64,000 nucleotides of DNA from Saprospiraceae bacterium (GTDB lineage Bacteria > Bacteroidota > Bacteroidia > Chitinophagales > Saprospiraceae), in assembly GCA_016711125.1 (NCBI GenBank), contig JADJTQ010000005.1, positions 186,001 to 250,000 of the forward strand, read 5' to 3'. Positions 9,850 through 18,831 of the stretch are shown piece by piece. The notes beneath the pieces are model-generated. The model was not told the origin of the DNA. It saw only the letters and a program-made list of their open reading frames with translations, and did not search any database. How positions within the stretch are numbered: position 1 is the first letter of the stretch; each line of letters opens with the position of its first letter. The position numbers were made by a program, and so were the translations under genes.

Positions 9850-10818
9850 ATGAGCATCCATTCAAATTTATTGCTGCTATTCTTATTGTGCTGCCTGGCA
9901 TGCTCCAAAGAAGATACCCCGGGGAAGTTTGAAGTCAATGTGCCGCCGGTGGTGCAACCGTATGTCGATCAGTTTCTAGAAGAAGCTGCTGTAAGAGGCA
10001 AGGTCATTGATTTGTCAAAAATTGGTTTGGAAATCACTTTTCAGGATAATCTGGAGGATACGCTGGCGGCTTTTTGTAGTAAAGGAGCGATTGTGATCAA
10101 CAATCAGTTCTGGGAAACTCGGAATGATGTTAGTCGAGAGGCCATGATCTTTCATGAATTGGGCCATTGCATTCTAAACCGGAATCATTACAATGCTATG
10201 CTTGCAAATGATGAATGGCGAAGTATGATGAGGGGAGATCCTATACCGGCCGCCAGATCCAGTTCAATCAACTACAGTGGAGTAAGGCGCGAATATTACA
10301 TCGATGAGCTCTTTAATCAAAATACATCCGAGCCCAGCTGGGTTCGTCTTAAGGAAGAGTATGCACTTTCTCCGGGGTCAAGGGATACAATACTATCCAT
10401 GAGTAACATCGAAAGTTTCACCAGAAGTATGAGCCTGCCGGACAGCGGTGACTTTGAAATAGAGGTACTGATCGATATTCAAAATAATAGTAAACTTGTC
10501 GGTCTGGGTTGGGGAGGAGAGCAAGTCCAGGATCAAATTGTCGTCCACTACAACAGAGATAGGACATTGGTAATCAATGAAGGCCTCAAAGAACAGGGTA
10601 TCATCTATCAGCACGAGAACTTTCCGCTCCTGGACAGCAACGTCAATCTTCTGGGTATACGCAGGCGCGGTGATAAATACCATATTTTTATCAATCAGGT
10701 ATTCGTGTATTGGATGGATGTTAGGATCCCTTTTGTCAATCGCTTCGACGTACTTGCCGATGCAGGTGGTCCACCAAACTTCAGGGAGATATACGTGTAC
10801 AAGTTGAAGTCGATTTAG
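9850..10818 (+). CDS. Putative HExxH metalloprotease lipoprotein with LamG-like C-terminus
   Basis: This 322-aa lipoprotein (signal ending CCLACS, lipobox Cys at about residue 18) is probably anchored to the outer membrane. Residues about 25-150 carry IFHELGHCILNRNH, an HExxH zinc site of the type found in small gluzincin/metzincin-like peptidases. Cysteine and asparagine follow, and the third ligand may be H in RNHYN (HExxH-x5-H), though this is uncertain. The C-terminal half (about 190-322) is all-β and reads like a concanavalin/laminin-G fold domain (FEIEVLIDIQNNSKLVGLGW, KYHIFINQVFVYW, NFREIYVYKL). That layout resembles a protease with an attached binding domain. The gene is monocistronic. 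Confidence 0.7.
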   Translation: MSIHSNLLLLFLLCCLACSKEDTPGKFEVNVPPVVQPYVDQFLEEAAVRGKVIDLSKIGLEITFQDNLEDTLAAFCSKGAIVINNQFWETRNDVSREAMIFHELGHCILNRNHYNAMLANDEWRSMMRGDPIPAARSSSINYSGVRREYYIDELFNQNTSEPSWVRLKEEYALSPGSRDTILSMSNIESFTRSMSLPDSGDFEIEVLIDIQNNSKLVGLGWGGEQVQDQIVVHYNRDRTLVINEGLKEQGIIYQHENFPLLDSNVNLLGIRRRGDKYHIFINQVFVYWMDVRIPFVNRFDVLADAGGPPNFREIYVYKLKSI

Positions 10819-10874
10819 TTTAGTCCTGATACAGATTGACAATATACTCTCAGGTTACTTTTTATTTAACCAAC

Positions 10875-11398
10875 GATTGACACAGATATTCACAGATTCT
10901 TTTATTGCTTTTTTTAGCAGACTATACTTTATTTGTTAGTCAATTATTTTTTAATAAATACTTTAGGTTCTCCCTATTTGTGCGGATCTTGCTATCTGTG
11001 TGATCCTTGACCGTAGATTGACACAGATATTCTCAGATTTATTATGATCTTTTTGTTTGCGGTTGCTGGGAATCCACATGATAATTCTGTTGACGCCCTT
11101 TTTCTTGTCACGAACATTAAATTGAGCAACAATCCCAATTCAATTTATATAATCTCAAGTAGGTCATTATTTGTGCATTGTGAATAGAATTAATTGCATC
11201 GACGGCTTTAAGTTCAATGATTATTTTATGCTCATCATGCAAGTCAAGCCTGTAGCCTGCTTTTTATCTTAAGTAATAGACTGAACTCAGATGCATTTTA
11301 AATGCGGCGCAAGCATATCATCTGATTCTTTCGATCTGTGCGAATCTGGACTATCTGTGGTGAGATCATGGATTGCAGATTGACATCAGATATTTCGA
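10875..11398. repeat. Imperfect direct repeats flanking the GxxExxY remnant
   Basis: Three copies of a GATTGACACAGATATT-type motif occur at 10875-10899, 11016-11040 and 11378-11398. A second motif (GCGGATCT/GCGAATCT with CTATCTGTG and GATC) occurs at 10981-11006 and 11338-11368. The copies bracket the decayed GxxExxY gene on both sides. Confidence 0.6.
11041..11330 (-). pseudogene. Decayed GxxExxY-family gene
   Basis: No intact frame exists, but minus-strand fragments in different frames line up with the GxxExxY family, a small protein of unknown function common in Bacteroidota. In order they are an ACAAFKMHL piece (about 11310), KAGYRLDLHDEHK then IIIELKAVDAINSIHNAQ and IMTYLRL (about 11250-11150), and FNVRDKKKGVNRIIMW (about 11115-11075). 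At least two frameshifts and one stop separate them, and the N-terminal GxxExxY motif itself is missing. The order of fragments and the ELKAV/NAQ core make the identification fairly safe. Confidence 0.65.
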
Positions 11399-11497
11399 GG
11401 TCCAGCAACCCAGCGCACAAGCGTAGTATAAAAACCTGTCGGTGACTTCGGGAGACCAAATTGAATAGGTAACTTGATCACCCAATACTAAACTACC

Positions 11498-13834
11498 ATG
11501 AAGAATATATTCTCTACCCTGCTGCTTTTAGTCTACCTCCTCATCGGGAATTTTACAGAACCCTTACGGAGCCAGGAAGATCTGACCCAGAAACGTTATC
11601 TGGAACGATTGCTACAAGTCAGTCCGGATGATCTGACCGTGCCCAGCGGTGATCAGTTGCCCAGAACGTCGCCAGCTCATATTTCGCCGGAAGATTTCTT
11701 ATGGCGTGATTGGCTGACTCGTTCCGGCGAACTCCCACCGGATTTTGATGAATTACCTTCGTTTCCATTTCTTCCAGACCCATTGATCATCGATCAAGGG
11801 GGCACGAATATTCCGGTGGAGACAATGGCACAGTGGGAGATGAAGCGTGAGGAGATGAAAAAGTTGGCTCAGTACTGGATCACGGGAACACCTCCTCCCG
11901 CTCCCGATAATTTGACCGCCGAATTGATCGACGAGAAAAAGATCGGACCTTTAACGGAAAGGAATCTGTTGCTTAGGTTTGGTCCGGGGCAAAAGGCTGT
12001 ACTACATATAACTCTGCTGATTCCACCCGGAGATGGTCCATTTCCTGTCTTTATTTGTCCATGGAAAAAGGATCGTTATGATTGGGTGCAAGCCGCAGTG
12101 CGCCGAGGTTATATCGGTTGCCGTTTTACTGCTACGGATCCAAAATATGGTTATCCTGATGACAGTGAGGCTTATGAAGCGATCTGGTGGCCGGATTACG
12201 ATTTCAGTGCCTTGATGCGTTGGGGTTGGGCGGCTTCAAGAACCATCGATTACCTCTACAGCCTGAGGGAAGTTAATCAAGAACAAATTGCCCTGACTGG
12301 TTTATCCAGAAATGGAAAATCCGCGCTCTGGGCGGCGGCATACGATGATCGGATCAAGGCGGTGGTACCAATCAGCGGGGGTACCGGTGGAGAAAATCCA
12401 TTCCGCTATACGACGGATAAATATAATAGCGAAACGATGCCTTTGCTCACCTGGGCAAGACCTCACTGGTTGCATCCAAGACTCCCGTTATTCACTGGCT
12501 GGGAAAGCAAGTTGCCGGTTGATCAAAATTCACTAATGGCCTTGATTGCACCCAGAGGCTTGATGCTGACCTCATCTGTCACCGAATCGGCCGGTAATCC
12601 CTGGGGAATCGAACAGGCTTATTTATCTGCCCGCAAGGCTTATGCATTTCTGGGCGCTGAGGATAAAATAGCCATTGACCTACGTCAGGGATTGCATGCA
12701 CCATCGATGCGGGACATGGAACGATATCTCCATTTCTTTGACTATGTCTTTGACCGGGGTGACATTAAGCCGGACAACGATCTCTTCTACGATTACAGCT
12801 TCTCTAAATGGCTGGACCTCAGCAGTGAGGTGATCGACCCACTGACTTTTCCCCTGGGAGGTTTAGACGATCTTCTGTTAGACCCACAGAGTGAGGTTAT
12901 TCAAGATTCATCCACTTGGATAAAGAAAATTCCAGAAATCCGGCAGCGGATCAACTGGGGCCTTGGTGAAGAACCTCCTTCGGTGGGTCCTGGCCCTCAA
13001 AGTGACTATTTGCGGGAGGTTGTCGGCATGCCGGAGATTGGGCCTGGTATTGAAACCCAACCTTTATCATTTGGATATTTATATTATCCTACAGAAAACC
13101 CAGTCGCAGCTAAGGGTGGAAAATTGCCGGCAGTCATTTATTTGCACGAATATGCCTATTCTACCGGTATTTCAAAGACGGGAGACATAATCTCTGGATT
13201 GGTGGAAGCAGGCTTCGCGGTGTATGTGTTTGATCAAATTGGATTTGGTACCAGGTTATTTGAAGAAAGTCGCCTCTTCTACGATCGGTTTCCGAAGTGG
13301 TCAAAAATGGGCCGGATGGTGGCAGATGTCCGCTGGTCGGTCGATGTCCTGGCCGAACATGAATTAATTGATGCCAATAAAATCTATGTGGCGGGATATT
13401 CACTGGGAGGTCACGTCGGCTTATACAGTGCGGCGCTGGATAGTCGCATCGCTGGATTAGTTTCTGTATGCGGATTTACTCCGATGCGTTCAAATACTCC
13501 AGGTAAAACAGGGGAGGGGATTTATGAATACTCCCATCTTCATGGTTTGTTGCCCCGTCTCGGTTTCTTTTTGCAAAATGAAGATCGTATTCCTTACGAT
13601 GTTCATGAAATGTTAGCCGCTGTTGCTCCAAGACCGATGCTGGTTATAGCACCAACCTGGGATCAATATGCCTCCTTTCCGGATATTCGACAGTCTGTCG
13701 ATGAAGTAAAAAAGGTCTATCAGTTATATGGGAAGCAAGATCGACTTCGCTTGTGGGCACCCGAAGATTATAACCGTTGTTCCGATGAAATGAAAGGTCA
13801 AGTAATTACCTGGCTCCTAGATCAACTTAAATGA
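11498..13834 (+). CDS. Secreted tandem α/β-hydrolase (esterase/DLH-like, two domains)
   Basis: This 778-aa exported protein (signal about 1-26, ending LRSQ) has two α/β-hydrolase domains in one chain. Domain 1 (about 100-430) has its nucleophile in GLSRNGKSALWAAA (Ser about 270), the arrangement seen in carbohydrate esterases such as glucuronoyl and acetylxylan esterases. A candidate catalytic His lies in RQGLHAPS. Domain 2 (about 500-778) has GYSLGGHVGLYSAA (Ser about 635), a dienelactone-hydrolase-like core, and an acidic residue in APTWDQYAS. The place where the last catalytic His is expected reads APEDYNRCSDEM, so domain 2 may have lost it. The likely role is removing ester substituents from polysaccharides, but the substrate is a guess. 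The gene is single and followed by a strong hairpin. Confidence 0.82.
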   Translation: MKNIFSTLLLLVYLLIGNFTEPLRSQEDLTQKRYLERLLQVSPDDLTVPSGDQLPRTSPAHISPEDFLWRDWLTRSGELPPDFDELPSFPFLPDPLIIDQGGTNIPVETMAQWEMKREEMKKLAQYWITGTPPPAPDNLTAELIDEKKIGPLTERNLLLRFGPGQKAVLHITLLIPPGDGPFPVFICPWKKDRYDWVQAAVRRGYIGCRFTATDPKYGYPDDSEAYEAIWWPDYDFSALMRWGWAASRTIDYLYSLREVNQEQIALTGLSRNGKSALWAAAYDDRIKAVVPISGGTGGENPFRYTTDKYNSETMPLLTWARPHWLHPRLPLFTGWESKLPVDQNSLMALIAPRGLMLTSSVTESAGNPWGIEQAYLSARKAYAFLGAEDKIAIDLRQGLHAPSMRDMERYLHFFDYVFDRGDIKPDNDLFYDYSFSKWLDLSSEVIDPLTFPLGGLDDLLLDPQSEVIQDSSTWIKKIPEIRQRINWGLGEEPPSVGPGPQSDYLREVVGMPEIGPGIETQPLSFGYLYYPTENPVAAKGGKLPAVIYLHEYAYSTGISKTGDIISGLVEAGFAVYVFDQIGFGTRLFEESRLFYDRFPKWSKMGRMVADVRWSVDVLAEHELIDANKIYVAGYSLGGHVGLYSAALDSRIAGLVSVCGFTPMRSNTPGKTGEGIYEYSHLHGLLPRLGFFLQNEDRIPYDVHEMLAAVAPRPMLVIAPTWDQYASFPDIRQSVDEVKKVYQLYGKQDRLRLWAPEDYNRCSDEMKGQVITWLLDQLK

Positions 13835-13880
13835 AAAATTTCAAATTGGCTTTTTCTCCTGGACTCAGGATTAATGGTAA

Positions 13881-13906
13881 AGAGTTTGGAATCGGTTCCA
13901 AACTCT
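13881..13906 (+). terminator. Hairpin after the tandem hydrolase
   Basis: A perfect 11-bp inverted repeat (AGAGTTTGGAA / TTCCAAACTCT) with a TCGG tetraloop lies 46 bp after the hydrolase stop. A T5 run follows about 11 nt later, so it is terminator-like but not textbook. Confidence 0.55.
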
Positions 13907-14895
13907 AAGTTGGAGTCTTTTTATTCAACAAGACATTGCCACTAAATGAGATATTGGTTTGACTATTCGTATGCTACTCTATTACTGAAATTTTGGTCAG
14001 AGTATCAATTTATGCTTAATTGGAAGTAATTATTCTTGCCCCTAAATCCATTTCAACCTTCTAAAATAATTTTCGAGCATCACTGTCAGGACAGAAGCAA
14101 TATTATATGATGTCACAAGCGTCCAAAACAAATTCACACTTCTAAAACAAGCCCTCACAATCAATAATTTTGACCATTCGGAATGGCATATTTGGAATTG
14201 GATCCTATAAAAACTAAAATATCGGTTCTGAGCAGGTTCAAGGACTCTTCTAGCCTTTGAAAACTAAGTTATTAGACCTAAGTTTAGAACATATCACAAA
14301 GGTCTGTGACTCGTTAATCTCGATCTTAAGGCTAATCGTTAAGTTTTTGACTTCTTTTGTCGCTAGCAGATAGTACTCGGCAATGGTCCTTTCCGTTGTG
14401 GTGCTGTGTCCGGGAACGATCCGACAAAGTCGGTCAAGGTGCAGTGCACCTTGAAGTGAACAGGACCGCGAACAGCGGATGGGATAGCAAATGCGTCGCG
14501 GCTTAATCAATGGAGCAATAAAACAGAGAAGTCAAGCATCCAAATCATGAATTCAACTGAGCAGAGACGAACAAATACCAGAACCGCCGTCCATGGATTG
14601 GAGAAGCAGCATTTTATGAGCTGAGGCCTTAAGCGAGAGCAAGCACTTTAGGAAAGGTGCCCTTTTTTGGTTCGTTTTTTGGGCAGGCAAAAAATGAACA
14701 AATAGCTTGTCGGCTTAATACCTATTTCAATTCATACGTTTTCGACACATGTGATATGATGATGTAAATTATTTGCTGTTGACTTTCATCACATTAAACC
14801 GTAATTTGTATGTGGTTTGTTAGATTGTCCAGGTGACTCTTTAAGAATTTCACCTAAACATAATCCTTTTCTTCCCCACTAAATGAAGCCTTTCT
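13907..14895. other. Long intergenic region with two adjacent palindromes
   Basis: No convincing gene in about 1 kb. An 86-codon frame on the minus strand (14250-14510) matches nothing I know. At 14421-14433 (CCGAC-AAA-GTCGG) and 14435-14453 (CAAGGTGCA-G-TGCACCTTG) two perfect inverted repeats sit one base apart. Around 14655-14700 is a low-complexity T/G-rich stretch. GC content rises locally at 14390-14510. Confidence 0.4.
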
Positions 14896-16915
14896 GTGAA
14901 TAATCGCTTGCAAGAAAAACCCCAACACCGCAAATTGCGAGGGTATGCCTTTGATCCGTCACTGTCACTGCTGATCGATACGGTAGATATCAATAAGATC
15001 ACCTATAAAGTGATATGGGAAGAACCCAAGAAGGATCCTTTAAAGCGCAATTCTGATACGATTCCCTTACTTCCGGGACCGACCGGTGATTATCTTGAAA
15101 TAATTGACTACGACCCTACGGTCAAACGATTTTATACTCCCGTAGATCTCAACGATCCATATCTGCTAGCGAGTGATGGCTTGGCACCAAGTGAATCCAA
15201 TCCTCAGTTTCACCAACAAATGGTGTACGCCGTGGCTATGACCACCATTAAAAACTTCGAAAAAGGATTAGGAAGACCAATACTTTGGGCATCACGTCTG
15301 CTGGATACCAATGCTTATGAAGAATATGTGCCGCGATTGCGGATCTATCCACATGCTATGCGTGAAGCCAATGCATACTACAGTCCAATGAAAAAAGCGA
15401 TACTTTTTGGCTACTTCGCATCAACTCCTGCCAGCAGTACACTTAGTATGCCAGGTTCCCTGGTATTCACTTGTCTGAGTCATGACATTATCGCTCACGA
15501 ACTCACTCATGCTATTTTGTATGGACTGCATCGTAATTATAGCCGTCCTTGCAATCCCGATGTTTTGGCCTTTCATGAGGCATTCGCTGACATTATAGCT
15601 TTATTTCAGCATTTTACTTTCCCTGAGGTTCTCAAACATCAAATAAAACGCACTAAAGGTGATCTGGAGAAACAAAACCTATTAGGGGAACTAGCTCAGC
15701 AATTTGGCACCGCCATAGGCCGTTATGGTAGTCTTCGAAATGCCATTGGTCAGACCAACCAAAAGACTGGAGTATGGGAGCCGGCGACTCCTAGTCCTAA
15801 TGACTATCAGACGATTATGGAGCCCCACGCTCGCGGCAGTATTCTGGTGGCAGCTGTTTTTGAAGCATTCCTATCTATCTATAAAAACCGGGTGGCAGAT
15901 TTGCTGCGAATTGCCACAGGAGGTTCTGGTATTCTTCCAGAGGGAGAAATACATCCGGATCTGGTAGGCCGTTTGGCTGGTGAGGCTTCAAAGTCAGCCC
16001 AGCATATTCTCAATATGTATTCGTGCTTTGGATTATTGCCCTCCGGTCGACATTACTTTTGGTGATTATTTGCGAGGTATTGTTACTGCAGATTTCGACA
16101 TCATGTATGAAGACAGTCATTACTACCGTCTGGCATTTATCGATGCTTTTCGCCGTCGTGGTATTTATCCGGTTGGTATCCGGACTCTTAGTGAAGACAG
16201 CTTACGTCATAAAATCAATTTGGATATTCTGCAACCAGATACCAAGGAAATGTTCCGCATCATTTCCGAATTTTTACGGGATTATCGGGAAGAAGTTATT
16301 TATAAAACCGACCGGTTCGAAATCTATGAAGTATCCAAGAAGTTTATTGTCGGTGATCAGGGTGATTCAGGCCTACATAGCAGATTATGGTTTAAATTCG
16401 ACAATTCGTACGAGTTTGAAAAATTAACTGGATTGATTTTTAATACCGAGTGGCAGCAGTATGGCGCTGCGAAAAACCAACGAGAAGAGCTCTCTTATAG
16501 TATTTTAAATTTACGACATCTATCAAGAGTAGGGCCTGACGGAAGTCAGATTAATCAAATTGTTTTTAGTATGGTTCAACGGATGGGTGTCATTATCGAA
16601 TCTGGCGTTGTAAAAGGTTTCTATAATCCTCGTGGTCAGGAAGCAATCCCTCCAAATGGCATGGAAATGCAAGGAGGCTGTACCCTTATTTTCGATCTGG
16701 ATTCATTGGATTTAAAATATGCGATCAACAAACCTCTCTTCGTACCTAAAGAATTGGATAACCATAACCGGGTTATAAATCGAGAAAGGATCATGAGACA
16801 ATACCATTATCAAAATGAACAACTACCCCTCGGGATATCGGAATTTAGCTCCTATTTTGAAGGCAGTTTTCAGGGGCAATACGGTGAGCCTTTTGCGTTA
16901 CTACACAAACATTAA
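14896..16915 (+). pseudogene. Gluzincin-type metallopeptidase, interrupted by a 2-nt deletion
   Basis: The frames 14896-16065 (GTG start) and 15980-16915 are the two halves of one protein. The N-part carries IIAHELTHAILYGLH (zinc HExxH) and, about 20 residues on, FHEAFADIIALFQHF (third zinc ligand Glu), the thermolysin-like gluzincin pattern. No signal peptide is visible, so it is probably cytosolic. The frame changes at about 16018-16022. Restoring two bases (ATGTATT to ATGTGTATT) joins AQHILNM to CIRALDYCPPVDITFGDYL without loss, giving 673 aa. The C-terminal 300 residues form a conserved-looking domain I cannot name. The MBL-fold gene starts 11 bp after the stop, so the two are almost certainly one transcription unit. 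Literally read it is a frameshifted gene; an assembly error is plausible. Confidence 0.7.
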
Positions 16916-16926
16916 CATCCATCGCA

Positions 16927-18408
16927 ATGCCAGTTAATAATACTTCAAAGATTGGTAAAGTAGTCGTTCGCATGTACAAATTGGGGACTGGTGATTGCTT
17001 TACACTCAAATTTTATAAAGGCAACCGGATCAGTTTTCGCATGATGATTGACTGTGGCTGTTGGAAGCGGAGTTTTGATGAGATAAAACCGTTTGTGAAG
17101 GAGTTAATTAAAGACATGGGTGGGAAGCTAAATGTTTTAGTGGTAACTCATGAACACCTGGATCATGTGCTGGGTTTTCAAGCGGCAAAAGAATTATTTA
17201 TGAAAGATCTTAAAATAGGAGAGATATGGATGGGCTGGCCGGAAAATGATGCTGATCCAAAAGTAAAAGAATGGAAAGAGAAATATGGGGAAAAGAAATT
17301 AGCTCTGGCAGAAGCAGCCTCGGTAATCCAGCAATTCATTGCAGGTCCGCAACTCATGTCTCAATTTTCTGGCTCTCGATTTACCAATGAACTTTTTGGC
17401 ATGCACCAGCATTTTGGGGTGGCCATGCAGGAGTTCGCCGATCTTCATGTCTCCGGTGAAATAAAAGACAGCTTGGTAGGTATGAAAGTAGTCAAGGAGG
17501 ATTTGGCGGAAAATAATATAAAGTATTTTAGTCCTGGTAAAATTATGGAAAATATCCAAGATTTACCCGGTGTACGTATCTATGTTTTAGGCCCGCCGGA
17601 ACTATATGCGGCGGTGAAAAAAGAGTCGGGAGATTCCGGAGATTCCGGAGAATCTTACGATCATAACAAAGACATTGATTTGGATGATCTCCTGATGCAC
17701 GCGGTCAGAAATCAGCAAAGCTCTTCACAGGATGAAGAGATTTTACCTTTTGATAGCACTTATACGATAACTGAACCGACAGAACTGGATGCAACCAGAA
17801 AACATTACGAAAAGGAACCCTGGAGGCAGATAGATTTTGACTGGCTGTTCAGTGCAGGTTCATTGGCGCTTCGTATGAATAGTCTGACCAATAATTTGAG
17901 TCTGGCCATGGCTATTGAATTTATTGACAGTGGTAAAATATTGTTATTTCCGGGGGATGCCGAATTTGGGAGTTGGAAGACCTGGCACGATATCAATTGG
18001 AAAGATCAGGGAGTGGATGTCGAGACAAAAGATCTGCTGGCTCGCACGGTATTTTATAAAGTGGCCCATCATTTAAGTCACAATGGGACCGCACAAAGTA
18101 TTGGTTTAGATTTGATGACAGATCCACGGTTGACTGCCATGGCTACGTTGGATTATGACATTATTAGTGCAGGTTGGAAATCTACGATGCCCAATCGGCT
18201 TATAGTGCGTGATTTATTACGAAAAACTCAAGGCCGTCTAATGATCATGAATACGAATAATCTATTTTATGATTTCGAGAATCAAATTCCAATGGAAGAT
18301 AAAATAAAGGAGGCGAGATCGACCCTGGATGCGGAAGCTAAAAAACAATTAAAGACAGATTTGAAAGATACATCACCACATTTTATACAATATACGGTGC
18401 GGATTTAA
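16927..18408 (+). CDS. MBL-fold (ComEC/Rec2-like) metallohydrolase
   Basis: This 493-aa protein has no signal peptide or membrane segments. Strand motifs YKLGTGDCFTLKF and FRMMIDCG begin the fold, and VTHEHLDHVLGF gives the HxHxDH metal site (about residue 75). FPGDAEFGSW gives the later Asp, and VAHHLSHNGT the final His, as in the MBL domain of ComEC. Between them is an insert with a tandem GDSGDSGES segment encoded by repeated ggagattcc units (about 17630-17655). It sits directly behind a gluzincin protease. MBL enzymes of this type hydrolyse phosphoesters, nucleic acids or small molecules; the substrate here is unknown. The pairing with a protease suggests a dedicated two-component enzyme module. 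Confidence 0.85.
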   Translation: MPVNNTSKIGKVVVRMYKLGTGDCFTLKFYKGNRISFRMMIDCGCWKRSFDEIKPFVKELIKDMGGKLNVLVVTHEHLDHVLGFQAAKELFMKDLKIGEIWMGWPENDADPKVKEWKEKYGEKKLALAEAASVIQQFIAGPQLMSQFSGSRFTNELFGMHQHFGVAMQEFADLHVSGEIKDSLVGMKVVKEDLAENNIKYFSPGKIMENIQDLPGVRIYVLGPPELYAAVKKESGDSGDSGESYDHNKDIDLDDLLMHAVRNQQSSSQDEEILPFDSTYTITEPTELDATRKHYEKEPWRQIDFDWLFSAGSLALRMNSLTNNLSLAMAIEFIDSGKILLFPGDAEFGSWKTWHDINWKDQGVDVETKDLLARTVFYKVAHHLSHNGTAQSIGLDLMTDPRLTAMATLDYDIISAGWKSTMPNRLIVRDLLRKTQGRLMIMNTNNLFYDFENQIPMEDKIKEARSTLDAEAKKQLKTDLKDTSPHFIQYTVRI

Positions 18409-18831
18409 GCCACGGGTTTAAGACATTCACCCGGGTTAACCTAAAAAAGTATTTTGACATTGGTGGCAATGTGCTTCCATGAGGATGACCTTCATTCCAC
18501 AAGAGGATGCGTTTAATTGGGGTTCAACATTATAATAGATAAAATAAAGTTCTGACCGCTGTGTCCTGGCAGGGTCCCTACTTTAGTCTATTCCAAAGGT
18601 TTTTCCCACAGAGACACAAAGAATCACAAAGTATTTTAAATGTTTCGAGCTCAGTCAATCGGAATGTAACATACTGATAATCAATCATTTTGGCGTAATT
18701 GGGCTAGTCTTCTGCTTTTCTGATTTGTCAGCAGTGAGAAAATAAAAACAAAAATAGATTCAGTCACCTGGGTACCTAATTGAGGGTGAGAACATATCTA
18801 ATTACTGGCAGTTTAAGACACTGGCCGGTCA
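18409..18831. other. Intergenic, worn dispersed repeat
   Basis: No gene. At 18604-18635 is a CACAGAGACACAAAGAATCACAAAG-type sequence related to the CCGCAAAGGCACAAAGACACC segment at 53718-53738, a kind of repeat often scattered between genes in Bacteroidota. Nothing else is recognisable. Confidence 0.35.

Noticed and set aside
14250..14510. 86-codon minus-strand frame in the long gap
   Set aside because: No family resemblance, and it runs through the palindromes; kept as intergenic.
15980..16915. Separate gene downstream of the HELTH protease frame
   Set aside because: Its N-terminal residues overlap the protease frame by 86 bp, and a 2-base repair fuses both halves seamlessly, so it is the C-terminal part of the same protein.
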